A stretch of 64,000 nucleotides of DNA from Pedobacter sp. SYSU D00535 (GTDB taxonomy: Bacteria; Bacteroidota; Bacteroidia; Sphingobacteriales; Sphingobacteriaceae). Shown piece by piece: positions 34,818 to 44,862 of this stretch. The stretch is taken from contig NZ_JAFEWD010000012.1 in NCBI RefSeq assembly GCF_017355855.1, forward strand, positions 1 through 64,000. The letters run 5' to 3'. The notes beneath the pieces are model-generated. The model was not told the DNA's origin. It made no database searches and saw only the letters and a program-made list of their open reading frames with translations. The stretch's first letter is position 1; each line of letters starts with the position of its first letter. A program made the position numbers and the translations under genes.

Positions 34818-36029
34818 TTAAGCTGAGGGCGTTTGAGATGTTAGCTCAATACACTGTTTCGCGATCTCCAATTCCTCGTTCGTTGGAACTACCAGCACCT
34901 TTGTTTTCGCATCGGAAGTGTTGATTTCTCTGATTCCCTTTTCCCGCAAAGTATTTTTAGACTCGTCGAGCTTAATACCCAGGAAGTCCATGTCTTTGCA
35001 AACCAATTCTCGCACCAAGGCATCGTTCTCCCCAACCCCGGCAGTAAAAACAATAGCATCCAGACCATTGAGAGCTGCAGCATAAGACCCGATGTACTTT
35101 TTAATCCTATAAGTATACATCTCATAGGCAAGTTTTGCGTTAGGATCCCCATTCTTCATTTCACGAGTAATGTCTCGCATGTCACTGAAACCGGTTAGTC
35201 CCAACATGCCGCTCCTTTTATTCAGCAGCGTGCTCACCTGTTCGATATCGTAGCCCAATTGGGAAACGAGGTGAAAAACTACTGAGGGATCGATGTTGCC
35301 ACTTCGGGTGCCCATAATGAGACCATCCAGGGGACCTAGCCCCATACTAGTATCAATACAGACTCCCGCATCAACAGCCGCCATACTACACCCGTTTCCC
35401 AGATGTATGGTAATTATTTTAGCCTGACGTTTATTTAAATATTCAGCCGCCTGCCCCGCAACATACTTGTGACTGGTACCATGGAAACCATAGGCTCGAA
35501 CGCCATAGTCAGTATAATAGTTATTAGGGATGGCGTAGCGAAAAGCCTTTTCAGGCATTGTTTGATGAAATGCCGTATCAAAGACTGCAATCTGGACAGC
35601 CCGGGTGAAGATTTTTTCAGCCACCTCGATACCAAGATAATGTCCCGGATTGTGTAGCGGAGCCAGCGGAAAGAGCTTTTTAATCTCCTCTTTCACTTCC
35701 GTAGTGATAATGGTGGTTTTTGAGAAACTTTCTCCCCCATGAACCACCCGATGACCCACAATTTCAATTTCCTCTGGCTTTTGTATAACCCCTATGCCTG
35801 GTTCGGTTAACAAATGTCCCACTTCCAGCATACCCTTCTCATGGTCTGGCAAGTCCAGTGTTCGCTGAATCACCTTTTCCTCACCATCTGTGTATACCTT
35901 ATGGGTAATCACGGCGTCTTCCAAACCAATCCGCTCAACCAAGCCAGCACAAATGGGTTGCTCAGATGGCAGCTTAAAAAGCTGATATTTTATGGAGCTA
36001 CTTCCAGAGTTGATAACAAAAATATTCAT
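34818..36029 (-). CDS. ackA: Acetate kinase
   Basis: Converts acetyl phosphate and ADP to acetate and ATP. It has 403 residues. N-terminal INSGSSSIKYQLF and GHRVVHGGE segments, then GFHGTSHKY, HLGNGCS and GTRSGNIDPSV are the ASKHA-fold ATP and acetate sites. It lies 27 bases after pta, forming the usual Pta-AckA overflow or acetate-activation pathway. Confidence 0.97.
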   Translation of the reverse strand: MNIFVINSGSSSIKYQLFKLPSEQPICAGLVERIGLEDAVITHKVYTDGEEKVIQRTLDLPDHEKGMLEVGHLLTEPGIGVIQKPEEIEIVGHRVVHGGESFSKTTIITTEVKEEIKKLFPLAPLHNPGHYLGIEVAEKIFTRAVQIAVFDTAFHQTMPEKAFRYAIPNNYYTDYGVRAYGFHGTSHKYVAGQAAEYLNKRQAKIITIHLGNGCSMAAVDAGVCIDTSMGLGPLDGLIMGTRSGNIDPSVVFHLVSQLGYDIEQVSTLLNKRSGMLGLTGFSDMRDITREMKNGDPNAKLAYEMYTYRIKKYIGSYAAALNGLDAIVFTAGVGENDALVRELVCKDMDFLGIKLDESKNTLREKGIREINTSDAKTKVLVVPTNEELEIAKQCIELTSQTPSA

Positions 36030-36056
36030 TAGTATTTCAAAAAGTTTGCCCTGGTC

Positions 36057-38150
36057 TTATTGTTCCTGAGCCTGAATTGCTGTAATTATTACGGTATTAA
36101 AAATATCATCTACAGTACACCCGCGACTTAAATCATTTACGGGTTTATTTAGTCCCTGCAACATAGGACCGATGGCTAAAGCACCGGTTTCCCGCTGAAC
36201 GGCTTTGTAGGTGTTATTCCCTGTGTTAAGATCAGGAAAAATAAGAACACTGGCCTGGCCAGCTACCTCAGAATTCGGCAGCTTTTGGCGACCAACCTCG
36301 GGGTCAACTGCTGCATCGTATTGTATAGGGCCTTCTACTTTGAGATCCGGCCGGGTAAGTTTTACAATTTCGGTAGCTCTCCGGACCTTCTCTACGTCCT
36401 CTCCCACCCCTGAAGTTCCGGAAGAATAAGAAAGCATGGCGATCCTCGGTTCAATTCCAAAACGCTGACTCGTCTCAGCAGAAGATATTGCTATTTCTGC
36501 CAGCTGCTCTGCAGTAGGATTCGGGTTTACAGCACAATCGCCAAATACGGATACCCGATCGGGAAGACACATAAAGAAAACGGAGGAAACTGTAGATATC
36601 CCCGGCTTCGTTTTCACAAATTGCAAAGCCGGCCGTATAGTGTGCTGTGTCGTATGGACAGCTCCAGAAACCATCCCGTCCGCGTGGCCCTTAAATACCA
36701 TCATAGTACCAAAGTAGGATACGTCGGTCATTAGATCCCGGGCCATCTCCAGGGTCACATTTTTGCTCTTTCTCAACTCGAACAAGGTCTCAACGTAATC
36801 GTCGTAATATTCTGAGTTTGCCGGGTCGATAATTCGGATCTTGCTAAGATCAAAATTTAAGCCTAAGCGCTTTGCTGAGGCCGCAATTTCGTTGGGATTG
36901 CCCAAGATGGTAATCTTCACTATGTCCTGGGCAACAAGTCTTGCAGCTGCCTTCAATACCCGGTCATCATCTCCCTCGGGCAACACAATATTTTTCGTTT
37001 GGCTTTTGGCCCATTTGCTCAGCTGATATTGGAACATATGCGGGGTAATCCCTTCAGATTTGAAGGTAACGATTTTCTCGTCGAGTGCCTGCACATCAAC
37101 ATACCTGTCAAACGTGTCAATAGCGAGCTGAATTTTCTTGTTATTATCGCTCGTGATCCTGGGCCGTATAGCTGCGATTTCAGTGGTTGTTTGAAAGGTG
37201 CCGGATGAAACAGAAACAATAGGCACAATGGTTTGCAAACCATTGATCAATCTTGTAATCGGCTCTTCCGGAAGCGTCCCGGCAGTCAATACAATACCAG
37301 CCACTTTCGGATAGCTGGTAGAAAGGTTTGCCTGCAAAGATCCGATGATAATATCTCCGCGGTCGCCTGGAGTTACAATCAGAACATTCTCCTTGAGGTG
37401 ATTGAGAAAATGAGGCAAATTCATGGCTCCGGTGACGAAGTTGTCCACCTGATTAGATAAGAACTCCTCTCCAAACAAGAGCTTTCCATTGAGACCCTGG
37501 CAAATTTCTTTCATAGTGGGATTTTGCAACCCTTTATCGGCCGGTATCACGGCGAGGATTGCCTCCGCTGGCAGTTGAGCAGTAAGAAGTTCGCGTACAT
37601 CGTTTACTTGTTCCGCCTTTACCTTATTAGCAACAATCGCGAGTACCTGCACTTCCCTTGACTCAAAATTCCTTAGTAGAGTAAGTACAGAATTGACTAC
37701 CTGGGCCGTAGACTTCCCTTCACCAGGAACCACGATAATAGCAGGAGCACTGAGGTTCTTTGCGATGGACACATTCGCTTCAAATTCGAAGGCTGCTCCA
37801 TCACCGATAAAATCACTGCCTTCAACCACTGTAAAATCGTAGCTTTCTTCCAGCTTTTTAAACTTCGAGATAATGGTATCAATCATCTGACCCTCGGTTT
37901 CACTTTCGATGTGACGCAATGCCTCCTCCCGGCTAAATGCATAAGTATCCTCGTAATTGATTCCAAGGTTAAAGTGGTCGATAATGGTCTGGATGTGGAC
38001 GTCCCGTTTCTGGATTTCTGTATGATTAACAATCGGTTTGAAGTACCCTATTCTTTGGGCCTTCCCCAGCAGCATATTTACCAGCCCTAATGCAACTATT
38101 GATTTTCCGCTATAGGGCTCGGCAGTGGCAATAAAGATCGTTTTGGTCAT
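36057..38150 (-). CDS. pta: Phosphate acetyltransferase (long form)
   Basis: Interconverts acetyl-CoA and acetyl phosphate. At 697 residues it is the long form. The N-terminal P-loop-like dethiobiotin-synthetase-type domain (TAEPYSGKSIVALGL near 9-23), a central DRTGG domain (about 210-320) and the C-terminal catalytic PTA domain (about 365-690, with LPEGDDDRVLKAA and SYSSGTSGVGEDVEKV) are all present. It is followed by ackA and preceded by a gap of about 190 bases with a lone CheY-like gene further upstream. Confidence 0.97.
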   Translation of the reverse strand: MTKTIFIATAEPYSGKSIVALGLVNMLLGKAQRIGYFKPIVNHTEIQKRDVHIQTIIDHFNLGINYEDTYAFSREEALRHIESETEGQMIDTIISKFKKLEESYDFTVVEGSDFIGDGAAFEFEANVSIAKNLSAPAIIVVPGEGKSTAQVVNSVLTLLRNFESREVQVLAIVANKVKAEQVNDVRELLTAQLPAEAILAVIPADKGLQNPTMKEICQGLNGKLLFGEEFLSNQVDNFVTGAMNLPHFLNHLKENVLIVTPGDRGDIIIGSLQANLSTSYPKVAGIVLTAGTLPEEPITRLINGLQTIVPIVSVSSGTFQTTTEIAAIRPRITSDNNKKIQLAIDTFDRYVDVQALDEKIVTFKSEGITPHMFQYQLSKWAKSQTKNIVLPEGDDDRVLKAAARLVAQDIVKITILGNPNEIAASAKRLGLNFDLSKIRIIDPANSEYYDDYVETLFELRKSKNVTLEMARDLMTDVSYFGTMMVFKGHADGMVSGAVHTTQHTIRPALQFVKTKPGISTVSSVFFMCLPDRVSVFGDCAVNPNPTAEQLAEIAISSAETSQRFGIEPRIAMLSYSSGTSGVGEDVEKVRRATEIVKLTRPDLKVEGPIQYDAAVDPEVGRQKLPNSEVAGQASVLIFPDLNTGNNTYKAVQRETGALAIGPMLQGLNKPVNDLSRGCTVDDIFNTVIITAIQAQEQ

Positions 38151-38341
38151 ATAAATTTCTTTTAAGCTCCCAGGCGGGAACTTATTAGTAAATCTGTAAG
38201 ATTTAATGAATTAAGGCAATAATGCGCTAAATGTTTAACTAAATCAACAAAAAGGAGAAATAAAACAAGGGAGATTGCTTGCAGAGGAAGCGGTTCTCGG
38301 AGGTAAAGAAAGGGACCGCAAGGGCCCCGCTACGATCTTAT

Positions 38342-38761
38342 CTAAATTACGAGAGATGTAATTGAATTACGAGGATTCTGTTTTCCCGTAGCAGCACTAG
38401 CTCCTAAAGTAAGAGCATCTTCTACTATACGTTCCAAAGAATCGACATCGAAGGGCTTTGCGATGTAAAATTCTGCACCAGCACTAGCCGCTAACTCTCT
38501 AATATTGCTGTTCGCAGTCAGATAAACAACGGGAATATGCGAATAGTCAGGATGATTCTTTATAGTTTGAGTCGCAATTATCCCCCCAGAATCAGGAATC
38601 CAATTATCCATAATGACAACTGAGGGCCTGGCAGCGTCAACCTGTTTAAGGATATCATTCACATTGGGAGAAGTGACAACTTCCCAACCGGCACCAGATA
38701 GAATAACTTCAATTATATCTAGTATATCTTGCTCGTCATCACAAACCAAAATACGTTTCAT
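38342..38761 (-). CDS. Single-domain CheY-like response regulator
   Basis: A 139-residue protein made of one receiver domain plus a short tail. D8, D9, phospho-acceptor D52 and K102 are in place, with T82 in the VVYLTAN segment. No output domain is present, so it acts by protein contact or as a phosphate relay. No kinase is adjacent; pta-ackA, whose intermediate acetyl phosphate can phosphorylate receivers, lies next to it. The cognate kinase is unknown. Confidence 0.92.
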   Translation of the reverse strand: MKRILVCDDEQDILDIIEVILSGAGWEVVTSPNVNDILKQVDAARPSVVIMDNWIPDSGGIIATQTIKNHPDYSHIPVVYLTANSNIRELAASAGAEFYIAKPFDVDSLERIVEDALTLGASAATGKQNPRNSITSLVI

Positions 38762-38896
38762 AGAACGCTAAATAACAAAAGTTTAACCACACAAAACAGG
38801 AAAGTTATTATTTAACAGGGTTGATAACTTGTTAAAAAAACTTTGAAACAAAACAGGAACTAGAACTTAAAGTTTTAACAAATGTAACGTTTGTTA

Positions 38897-39106
38897 TCAA
38901 AACAGCACCTTCCCTGTCTTTTGGAATACAGCGATGTTAATAATAAACATTAAAATCTCTACCGGAATACCAATAGTGTAAAGAAGTCGCCTTATAGTGT
39001 CCTTATGGATAACCTCGTACTGTGAGTTTAAAACCCTGTTTACTACATCCACAGAAACCTCAAGAACGGCAAACCCAAAAATCAGGTTGAATAGAATTAA
39101 TTTCAC
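38897..39106 (-). CDS. Possible small membrane protein (unsupported)
   Basis: A 69-codon frame starting with GTG. It has two hydrophobic stretches (about 1-15 and 47-62) and a charged middle, which looks protein-like, but I recognise no family. There is no ATG, no consensus -7 box and no operon partner. A short perfect inverted repeat taacaaa/tttgtta (38876-38896) lies at its 3' end. It could equally be chance in an AT-rich spacer. Confidence 0.3.
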   Translation of the reverse strand: MKLILFNLIFGFAVLEVSVDVVNRVLNSQYEVIHKDTIRRLLYTIGIPVEILMFIINIAVFQKTGKVLF

Positions 39107-39366
39107 TTTGTTTAATCGACAAATATTTCAATAGCTTCAATTTTGAGTGACCTGGAGAACTCTCCTGCCCTCGGCTGTTGAATCTGTCTGCTCAACTTCC
39201 CTTATGGTAAAAGAAGTTAAAGAAAGGTTCTAACTAAAATACTAATAGTTAAACTCCCCCATTCAGCATCATCACTCGAGGCGAAGTTAAAGAAAATCAG
39301 ATAGATAAGTGGAAAAATTTACTAGAAATTAAAGTCGGCCGGAAGGAATTGCTCTAAAAACACAAA
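39107..39366. other. Intergenic region upstream of tRNA-Asp terminator
   Basis: No gene seen. It holds a 13-base direct repeat, gaagttaaagaaa, at 39213-39225 and 39283-39295, 70 bases apart. Their meaning is unknown. Confidence 0.4.
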
Positions 39367-39393
39367 AGCCCCTCAGATATTCTCTGAGAGGCT
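39367..39393 (-). terminator. Terminator after tRNA-Asp
   Basis: Arms agcccctcaga (39367-39377) and tctgagaggct (39383-39393) with one G-T pair and a 5-base loop. Leftward it is followed by TTTT, then GTG, then TTTTT. Confidence 0.75.
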
Positions 39394-39400
39394 TCTCCAG

Positions 39401-39474
39401 CGGTCTGGACGGGACTCGAACCCGCGACCCCATGCGTGACAGGCATGTATTCTAACCAGCTGAACTACCAGACC
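39401..39474 (-). tRNA. tRNA-Asp (anticodon GTC)
   Basis: Read leftward it folds as a full cloverleaf: acceptor arms GGTCTGG/CCAGACC, D-arm GTTC-AGCTGGTTA-GAA(T), anticodon loop CTGTCAC with GTC at 39438-39440, and T-arm with GGTTCGAGTCC. The discriminator is G at 39401 (- strand) and CCA is not encoded. It is close in sequence to E. coli tRNA-Asp. Terminator directly downstream. Confidence 0.96.
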
Positions 39475-39627
39475 GTGTGCCCCTTTTGGGACTGCAAATA
39501 TGGAGTTTTTGTTTTTACTTCACAAATAAAAAATAGAAAAAATTTAAATAAATCTTCATCTTATCGCTAATAGCCTGTGTTTCTGGAAGTTTCTTCATTT
39601 AAATTTTTTTCTATCTCTTTCTGCCTT

Positions 39628-40701
39628 TTAGGCTATAGACCCTTCTTTCATCTTTTCGGCGTTCTCAGCGAACTGAAGCGCATCAATAATTTCCTGTATA
39701 TCGCCATCCATGATAGCCGGAAGATTATACAAAGTTAAGCCAATGCGATGTTCAGTTACCCTTCCCTGCGGATAGTTATAGGTTCTGATCTTTGCAGAAC
39801 GGTCTCCTGTTGATACCATTGACTTACGTTTGGCTGCGATGTCTCCGGTCTGCTTTTGCACTTCCAGGTCGTATAACTTGCTTCGCAGCATCTCCATCGC
39901 TCGTTCACGGTTACCCAACTGAGATCGCTCTACCTGACATACTACCACCATGCCCGTCGGTTTGTGCGTCAATTGCACCTTCGTTTCAACTTTATTTACG
40001 TTCTGACCACCTGCACCTCCAGAACGAGATGTTTGCATCTCAATATCTGCAGGGTTTAGGTAGAAGTCCACTTCCTCCACTTCCGGCAACACTGCCACTG
40101 AAGCCGCAGATGTATGCACTCTTCCCTGTGTTTCGGTATCAGGCACCCGTTGTACCCTGTGAACTCCCGACTCGTACTTCAAGGTCCCGTAAACATCCTC
40201 GCCGCGCACATTCAGAATCACCTCTTTGTAGCCACCGGCCGTACCTTCGGTTACGTCCACTACCTCAACCTGCCAGCCTTTTTTCTCGAAATAACGGGTA
40301 TACATCCGGTACAAATCGCCTGCAAACAGCGCTGCTTCATCACCTCCGGTACCCCCGCGTATTTCAAATACCGCGTTCTTAGCATCCTGAGGATCTTTCG
40401 GAATCAGCATCACCCGGATCTTATCTTCCATTTCCTCTTTTTGAGGTAATAGCTCATCCATCTCCATTTTGGCCATCTCCCGCAGTTCCTCATCCTTCTC
40501 ATTCGCCAGGATCTCTTTGTTCGCCTCAATATTTGAAACTATATTCTTGTAGACTTTATACTCGTCTACGATTTTTCCAAGATCCTTGTATTCTTTATTC
40601 AACTGAGTGAAACGTTTCATATCGCTCACAGTTGAAGGGTTACTTAGTTCCCTTTCAACCTCTTCCCAGCGCATTTTTATTGCTTCTAATTTATCTAACA
40701 T
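39628..40701 (-). CDS. prfA: Peptide chain release factor 1
   Basis: Recognises UAA and UAG stop codons and triggers peptide release. It has 357 residues. The peptidyl-hydrolysis GGQ motif is at 231-233 ([12 protein letters not shown]). The codon-recognition tripeptide of the RF1 P-x-T type is P187-D-T189, where many species have PAT or PVT. It appears to be a single-gene unit. Confidence 0.96.
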   Translation of the reverse strand: MLDKLEAIKMRWEEVERELSNPSTVSDMKRFTQLNKEYKDLGKIVDEYKVYKNIVSNIEANKEILANEKDEELREMAKMEMDELLPQKEEMEDKIRVMLIPKDPQDAKNAVFEIRGGTGGDEAALFAGDLYRMYTRYFEKKGWQVEVVDVTEGTAGGYKEVILNVRGEDVYGTLKYESGVHRVQRVPDTETQGRVHTSAASVAVLPEVEEVDFYLNPADIEMQTSRSGGAGGQNVNKVETKVQLTHKPTGMVVVCQVERSQLGNRERAMEMLRSKLYDLEVQKQTGDIAAKRKSMVSTGDRSAKIRTYNYPQGRVTEHRIGLTLYNLPAIMDGDIQEIIDALQFAENAEKMKEGSIA

Positions 40702-40856
40702 GTTCTAATTTGAAAACCAACATCCTACCTGTGGTCACCCTCAGTCTTTCCGCTGCAATCGGCTTACTGAATAAAGGCGGATGCTTTAAAAGGCACAAAA
40801 ATAAGGCTTTTTGACGAATTTATGTTTTTATAAAAGTATCTGACTACAAACCGCTT

Positions 40857-41876
40857 CTATTCCTTAGCGAAGGCTTGATGAAGCTTATTTATCCTGCTAC
40901 TATCAAGCTTTGAACCAATAACCAATTGATGTTTAAAGCTTAGCCTTTTACCTTTCTCAAGGCTAAAATTAAGGCGCTCCTTTCCACCAGTATAGAACTC
41001 CGCTCCAAGCGGATTTATTGCAAAGAGGCCGTAGCCACGTGCCATCCAGAAACCAGGGTAGTTTATGTTCGAAGGATGATCCATCAAGACAACAGCGACT
41101 GGCTTTGCATCTACGGTTCCCGTAAGCTTTAGCCATTCCGATCGGGTTCCAAAAACTTCCTCGCCTTTTACCCCCCGGCTGCTCTCGTAGACGCCAGTAG
41201 TAATGTCAGGGTCGATTATCTTTTTAATGTTGTTTTTGTCCAGATAGACAGCTACTGGTTTATCTGATTTCGCCTCCAGCTGCCTTGAAACTCTTATGGC
41301 AAACAAACCCTCCTTATTATCCTTAAGCGAAACACCTTGCAGGGCTTTCAATAATGTTTCCCGGGAAATTAAACGCAGCCCCTGCTCCTCCCGGAAGATG
41401 TAGCGAGTTGTTTCCTCCAGCACCGGAAGGCCACCCGGATTTAGCCAGGATGCCGCAACGGTGAATTCTGCCCTGCCTTTCCCCGCTTTGATATTCTTTA
41501 CCAACCTGACCTTAATCGTTCCATAGGGCTTTTTATTGGTGTCGATCTTTGTAGAATTATTCCAATAATCCGCCCCGTTCACGTCGCCGTAGTTAAACCA
41601 AACTCCTATTTGGTGTGGGTGGTCGATCTGGTCGCCTTTCTGCGGTTCAATTGGCCATCCTCTGGTCACCGTCGCCCCTTCTGTAGTTTTCACCGGATAG
41701 AGCACATGTTTTTTTAGACTATCAGCATAGAGAAGTGACGTAAACAGCTTTCCGTCTATTAGCACGTCAACCTTTTTGCTTGCTTGGTCCTGGCTTATGC
41801 GGAATAGTCCCTGTGCAGTGGCGCGATTGAAACTCACTAGAAGAGCGAATAGGATTAAAAGGCTAGTTTTTTTCAT
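40857..41876 (-). CDS. DUF6807 (PmoA-like) secreted protein
   Basis: A 339-residue exported protein. Signal peptide about 1-21 (ending ATAQ), then a beta-rich domain related to the DUF6807/PmoA family found in polysaccharide and sugar metabolism of Bacteroidota. Typical segments are YPVKTTEGATVTRGWP near 65 and DHPHQIGVWFNYGDVNG near 83-99. Biochemical role unknown. The ATG at 41876 is preferred; a TTG at 41882 would add two residues. It overlaps the 3' end of lpxH by 14 bases, so they are coupled. Confidence 0.85.
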   Translation of the reverse strand: MKKTSLLILFALLVSFNRATAQGLFRISQDQASKKVDVLIDGKLFTSLLYADSLKKHVLYPVKTTEGATVTRGWPIEPQKGDQIDHPHQIGVWFNYGDVNGADYWNNSTKIDTNKKPYGTIKVRLVKNIKAGKGRAEFTVAASWLNPGGLPVLEETTRYIFREEQGLRLISRETLLKALQGVSLKDNKEGLFAIRVSRQLEAKSDKPVAVYLDKNNIKKIIDPDITTGVYESSRGVKGEEVFGTRSEWLKLTGTVDAKPVAVVLMDHPSNINYPGFWMARGYGLFAINPLGAEFYTGGKERLNFSLEKGKRLSFKHQLVIGSKLDSSRINKLHQAFAKE

Positions 41877-42621
41877 TTTCAAAGTATTTTAGATACACTT
41901 CCTCCCCGTCGAACACGGCGTACGAATTTTGAGTTAGCCATTCCCCCAAATTTATATAACGACTAGCAGCGCCAAGTTGTACGTCCATTGCCAGGTGCCG
42001 ATGACCGAAGATTAAATAGTCGTAATGCTCTTTCTGCAAAACTTCCTTGCTGTAGGTGATCAACCATTCCTTTTTCTCACCGAGAAAATCCTTCTTTTCC
42101 ATGCCTATTGCACGACTATGACCAGACCAGGCCAGCGCTATCCCGATGCCTAGGTTAGGATGCACGCGGGCAAACATCCACTGACACAGCTCGCTCCGGA
42201 AGATCTTCTTCAAAAACTTGTATTTGGCATCTCCGGGCCCCAGTCCGTCGCCGTGATGCATATAAAACTTCTTTCCGTTTCGTTCGATGCTTAGGTCATT
42301 GGAAATGATCTTGACACCGAACTCCTCCGTCAGGTAGCCAAACATCCACATGTCATGGTTTCCTTTAAACATCGTAATCTTAACACCATTGTCCGCTAGT
42401 TCGGCCAACTTGCCTAAAAAACGAACGCAGCCTTTTGGCACCGCCCGTTTATACTCAAACCAGAAGTCGAACACATCCCCAACCAGAAACAATTCAGCAG
42501 CATCTTCTTTGATAGAATCCAGCCATCGCACCACCTTAGCTTCCCGCTCACGGCTTATTTTATAGTCCTTTACCCCGAGGTGAAAATCGGAAGCAAAATA
42601 TATCTTATTACGTTGGGCCAT
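41863..42621 (-). CDS. lpxH: UDP-2,3-diacylglucosamine diphosphatase (LpxH type)
   Basis: Metallophosphoesterase of lipid A synthesis that cleaves UDP-2,3-diacylglucosamine to lipid X and UMP at the inner membrane. Metal and active-site motifs are D12-F-H14, D49 in GDVFDFW, GNHD at 87-90, HHGD at 121-124 and GHRH at 205-208. It has 252 residues. It is divergent from the prolyl oligopeptidase gene. Confidence 0.9.
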   Translation of the reverse strand: MAQRNKIYFASDFHLGVKDYKISREREAKVVRWLDSIKEDAAELFLVGDVFDFWFEYKRAVPKGCVRFLGKLAELADNGVKITMFKGNHDMWMFGYLTEEFGVKIISNDLSIERNGKKFYMHHGDGLGPGDAKYKFLKKIFRSELCQWMFARVHPNLGIGIALAWSGHSRAIGMEKKDFLGEKKEWLITYSKEVLQKEHYDYLIFGHRHLAMDVQLGAASRYINLGEWLTQNSYAVFDGEEVYLKYFENEKN

Positions 42622-42708
42622 TGTTATAAAAGTACGAAGATGCAGTGAAAATTGTAATTTGCAACATCTTGAGGCGTTTCTACTAAAATTCGCACAAACT
42701 GTTTCTTT

Positions 42709-44832
42709 ATGAAATCATTTTATATCCTGTTATTAACAAGCGGAGTTGCTGTCTCTGCTATGGCACAAACAAAAAAGAAAATGACGTATCCTACTACTAA
42801 AAAAGATAACACTACAGACACCTACTTTGGCACAACCGTTCCCGATCCTTACCGATGGCTGGAAAACGACCAGGCGGAAGATACGAAGGCATGGGTAACA
42901 GCTCAAAATAAGGTAACCCAGCATTATTTGGCTCAAATACCCTATCGGGATAAAATCAATAAACGCCTGGAGAAGCTCTGGAACTACGAGAAATATGGGG
43001 CTCCGTTCAAAGAAGGAAAATACATCTACTTCTTCAAGAATGACGGACTGCAGAATCAAGCAGTATTATACCGACAACAAGAGGGAGGCCAACCCGACAT
43101 CTTTTTGGATCCTAACAAATTTTCTACAGACGGGACTACTTCATTAGCCGGAATTGAATTTACCAAAGACGGGAGCCTGGCGGCTTATCAAATTTCTGAA
43201 GGAGGCTCGGATTGGAGAAAGGTTATCGTGATTAGGACAGAAGACAAATCTATTATAGGGGAAACGCTTACAGATGTAAAGTTTTCAGGATTGGCCTGGA
43301 AAGGAAATGAGGGCTTCTACTACAGCAGTTATGATAAACCAAAAGAAGGAAGTCAGTTATCAGGATTAACACAACATCATAAACTGTACTATCACAAACT
43401 GGGCACTCCTCAAAGCCAGGATGTTTTGATTTTTGGGGGAGAAAAGACGCCGAGACGATATGTCCAGGGGTCGGTTACGGAAGATGAAAAATACCTCGTC
43501 ATTACTGCAGCCAATTCCACCACGGGGAATGAGTTATACATACAAGACCTGGAGAAGCCGGGAAGCGCAATTGTTACCGTTGTTGATGATATGGACAGCG
43601 AACATTATGTGTTGGACAATGAAGGAACCAAACTGTACATCTTCACCAACCTGAATGCGCCGAATAACAGAATAGTTACCGTTGAAGCTGCAAGCCCGGC
43701 GCCCGCAAACTGGAAAGATCTGATCAAAGAGACTGAAAATGTATTGAATGCGGGAACCGGGGGCGGAAAGATCTTTGCCAACTACCTGAAAGATGCTACG
43801 TCGTTAGTGGTGCAATATAATATGCAGGGGCAACTGGAGCGAACTATCGAATTACCAGGGGTAGGTACAGCTTCCGGCTTTGGAGGCAAAAAGGATGAAA
43901 ACGAGTTGTACTACACCTTCACTTCCTACGTGTATCCGCCGAGCATCTTTAAATATAGTATAGCGAGCGGTCAATCGCAGTTACATAAGAAATCAGGTGT
44001 GCAATTCAATCCGGACCTGTATGAGTCGAAACAGGTTTTTTATACCTCTAAGGACGGAACAAAGGTTCCGATGATCATTACTCATAAAAAAGGAATCAAA
44101 TTGGATGGAAGCAATCCGACGCTCCTTTATGGTTACGGTGGATTCAATGTCAGTTTAACTCCGGCCTTTAGCACGTCCAACATCATTTTGCTGGAGCAAG
44201 GTGGAGTTTATGCTGTTCCAAACCTTCGCGGAGGCGGTGAATATGGAGAGAAATGGCACCTGGCTGGCACAAAGATGCAAAAGCAAAACGTGTTTGATGA
44301 CTTTATTGCAGCGGCAGAGTATCTTATCGAAAACAAATATACTTCAAGTGAAAAACTGGCGCTAGCCGGAGGTTCGAATGGAGGTTTACTGGTGGGCGCA
44401 GTGATGACGCAGCGTCCAGACCTTTTTAAGGTTGCCTTTCCGGCTGTTGGAGTTTTGGATATGCTTCGCTATAACAAATTTACAGCAGGCGCAGGCTGGG
44501 CCTACGACTATGGAACTGCGGAAGATTCAAAAGAAATGTTTCAGTATCTGTATAAGTATTCGCCCTACCATGCATTGAAACCCAATACAGCATATCCAGC
44601 AACCATGGTTACTACTGCCGACCATGACGACCGGGTGGTGCCTGCGCACTCGTTTAAGTTTGCCGCCCGGTTACAGGAATATCATAAAGGCAGCAATCCG
44701 GTGCTGATCAGAATTGATACAAAAGCCGGTCATGGTGCAGGAAAGTCTACCGCCCAGGTAATTGCGGAACAAACTGACAAGTGGGCGTTCATGTTCTATA
44801 ATTTAGGGGTAACCTATAAAGAACCTCAATAA
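42709..44832 (+). CDS. Prolyl oligopeptidase (S9A family)
   Basis: Serine peptidase that cleaves after proline in short peptides. A signal peptide (1-20, ending AMAQ) predicts export to the periplasm. Residues about 90-440 form the seven-bladed propeller; the alpha/beta-hydrolase domain has S556 in GGSNGG, D641 in HDDRVVP and H675 in AGHGAGKS. It has 707 residues, full length. The following kinase gene starts 30 bases downstream. Confidence 0.96.
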   Translation: MKSFYILLLTSGVAVSAMAQTKKKMTYPTTKKDNTTDTYFGTTVPDPYRWLENDQAEDTKAWVTAQNKVTQHYLAQIPYRDKINKRLEKLWNYEKYGAPFKEGKYIYFFKNDGLQNQAVLYRQQEGGQPDIFLDPNKFSTDGTTSLAGIEFTKDGSLAAYQISEGGSDWRKVIVIRTEDKSIIGETLTDVKFSGLAWKGNEGFYYSSYDKPKEGSQLSGLTQHHKLYYHKLGTPQSQDVLIFGGEKTPRRYVQGSVTEDEKYLVITAANSTTGNELYIQDLEKPGSAIVTVVDDMDSEHYVLDNEGTKLYIFTNLNAPNNRIVTVEAASPAPANWKDLIKETENVLNAGTGGGKIFANYLKDATSLVVQYNMQGQLERTIELPGVGTASGFGGKKDENELYYTFTSYVYPPSIFKYSIASGQSQLHKKSGVQFNPDLYESKQVFYTSKDGTKVPMIITHKKGIKLDGSNPTLLYGYGGFNVSLTPAFSTSNIILLEQGGVYAVPNLRGGGEYGEKWHLAGTKMQKQNVFDDFIAAAEYLIENKYTSSEKLALAGGSNGGLLVGAVMTQRPDLFKVAFPAVGVLDMLRYNKFTAGAGWAYDYGTAEDSKEMFQYLYKYSPYHALKPNTAYPATMVTTADHDDRVVPAHSFKFAARLQEYHKGSNPVLIRIDTKAGHGAGKSTAQVIAEQTDKWAFMFYNLGVTYKEPQ

Positions 44833-44862
44833 GCAGCACATAATCTCTAGATAGTTTTTTAG

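Noticed and set aside
39792-40382. Long rightward frame opposite prfA (196 codons)
   Set aside because: Antisense shadow of a clear core gene; composition is that of a reversed coding strand.
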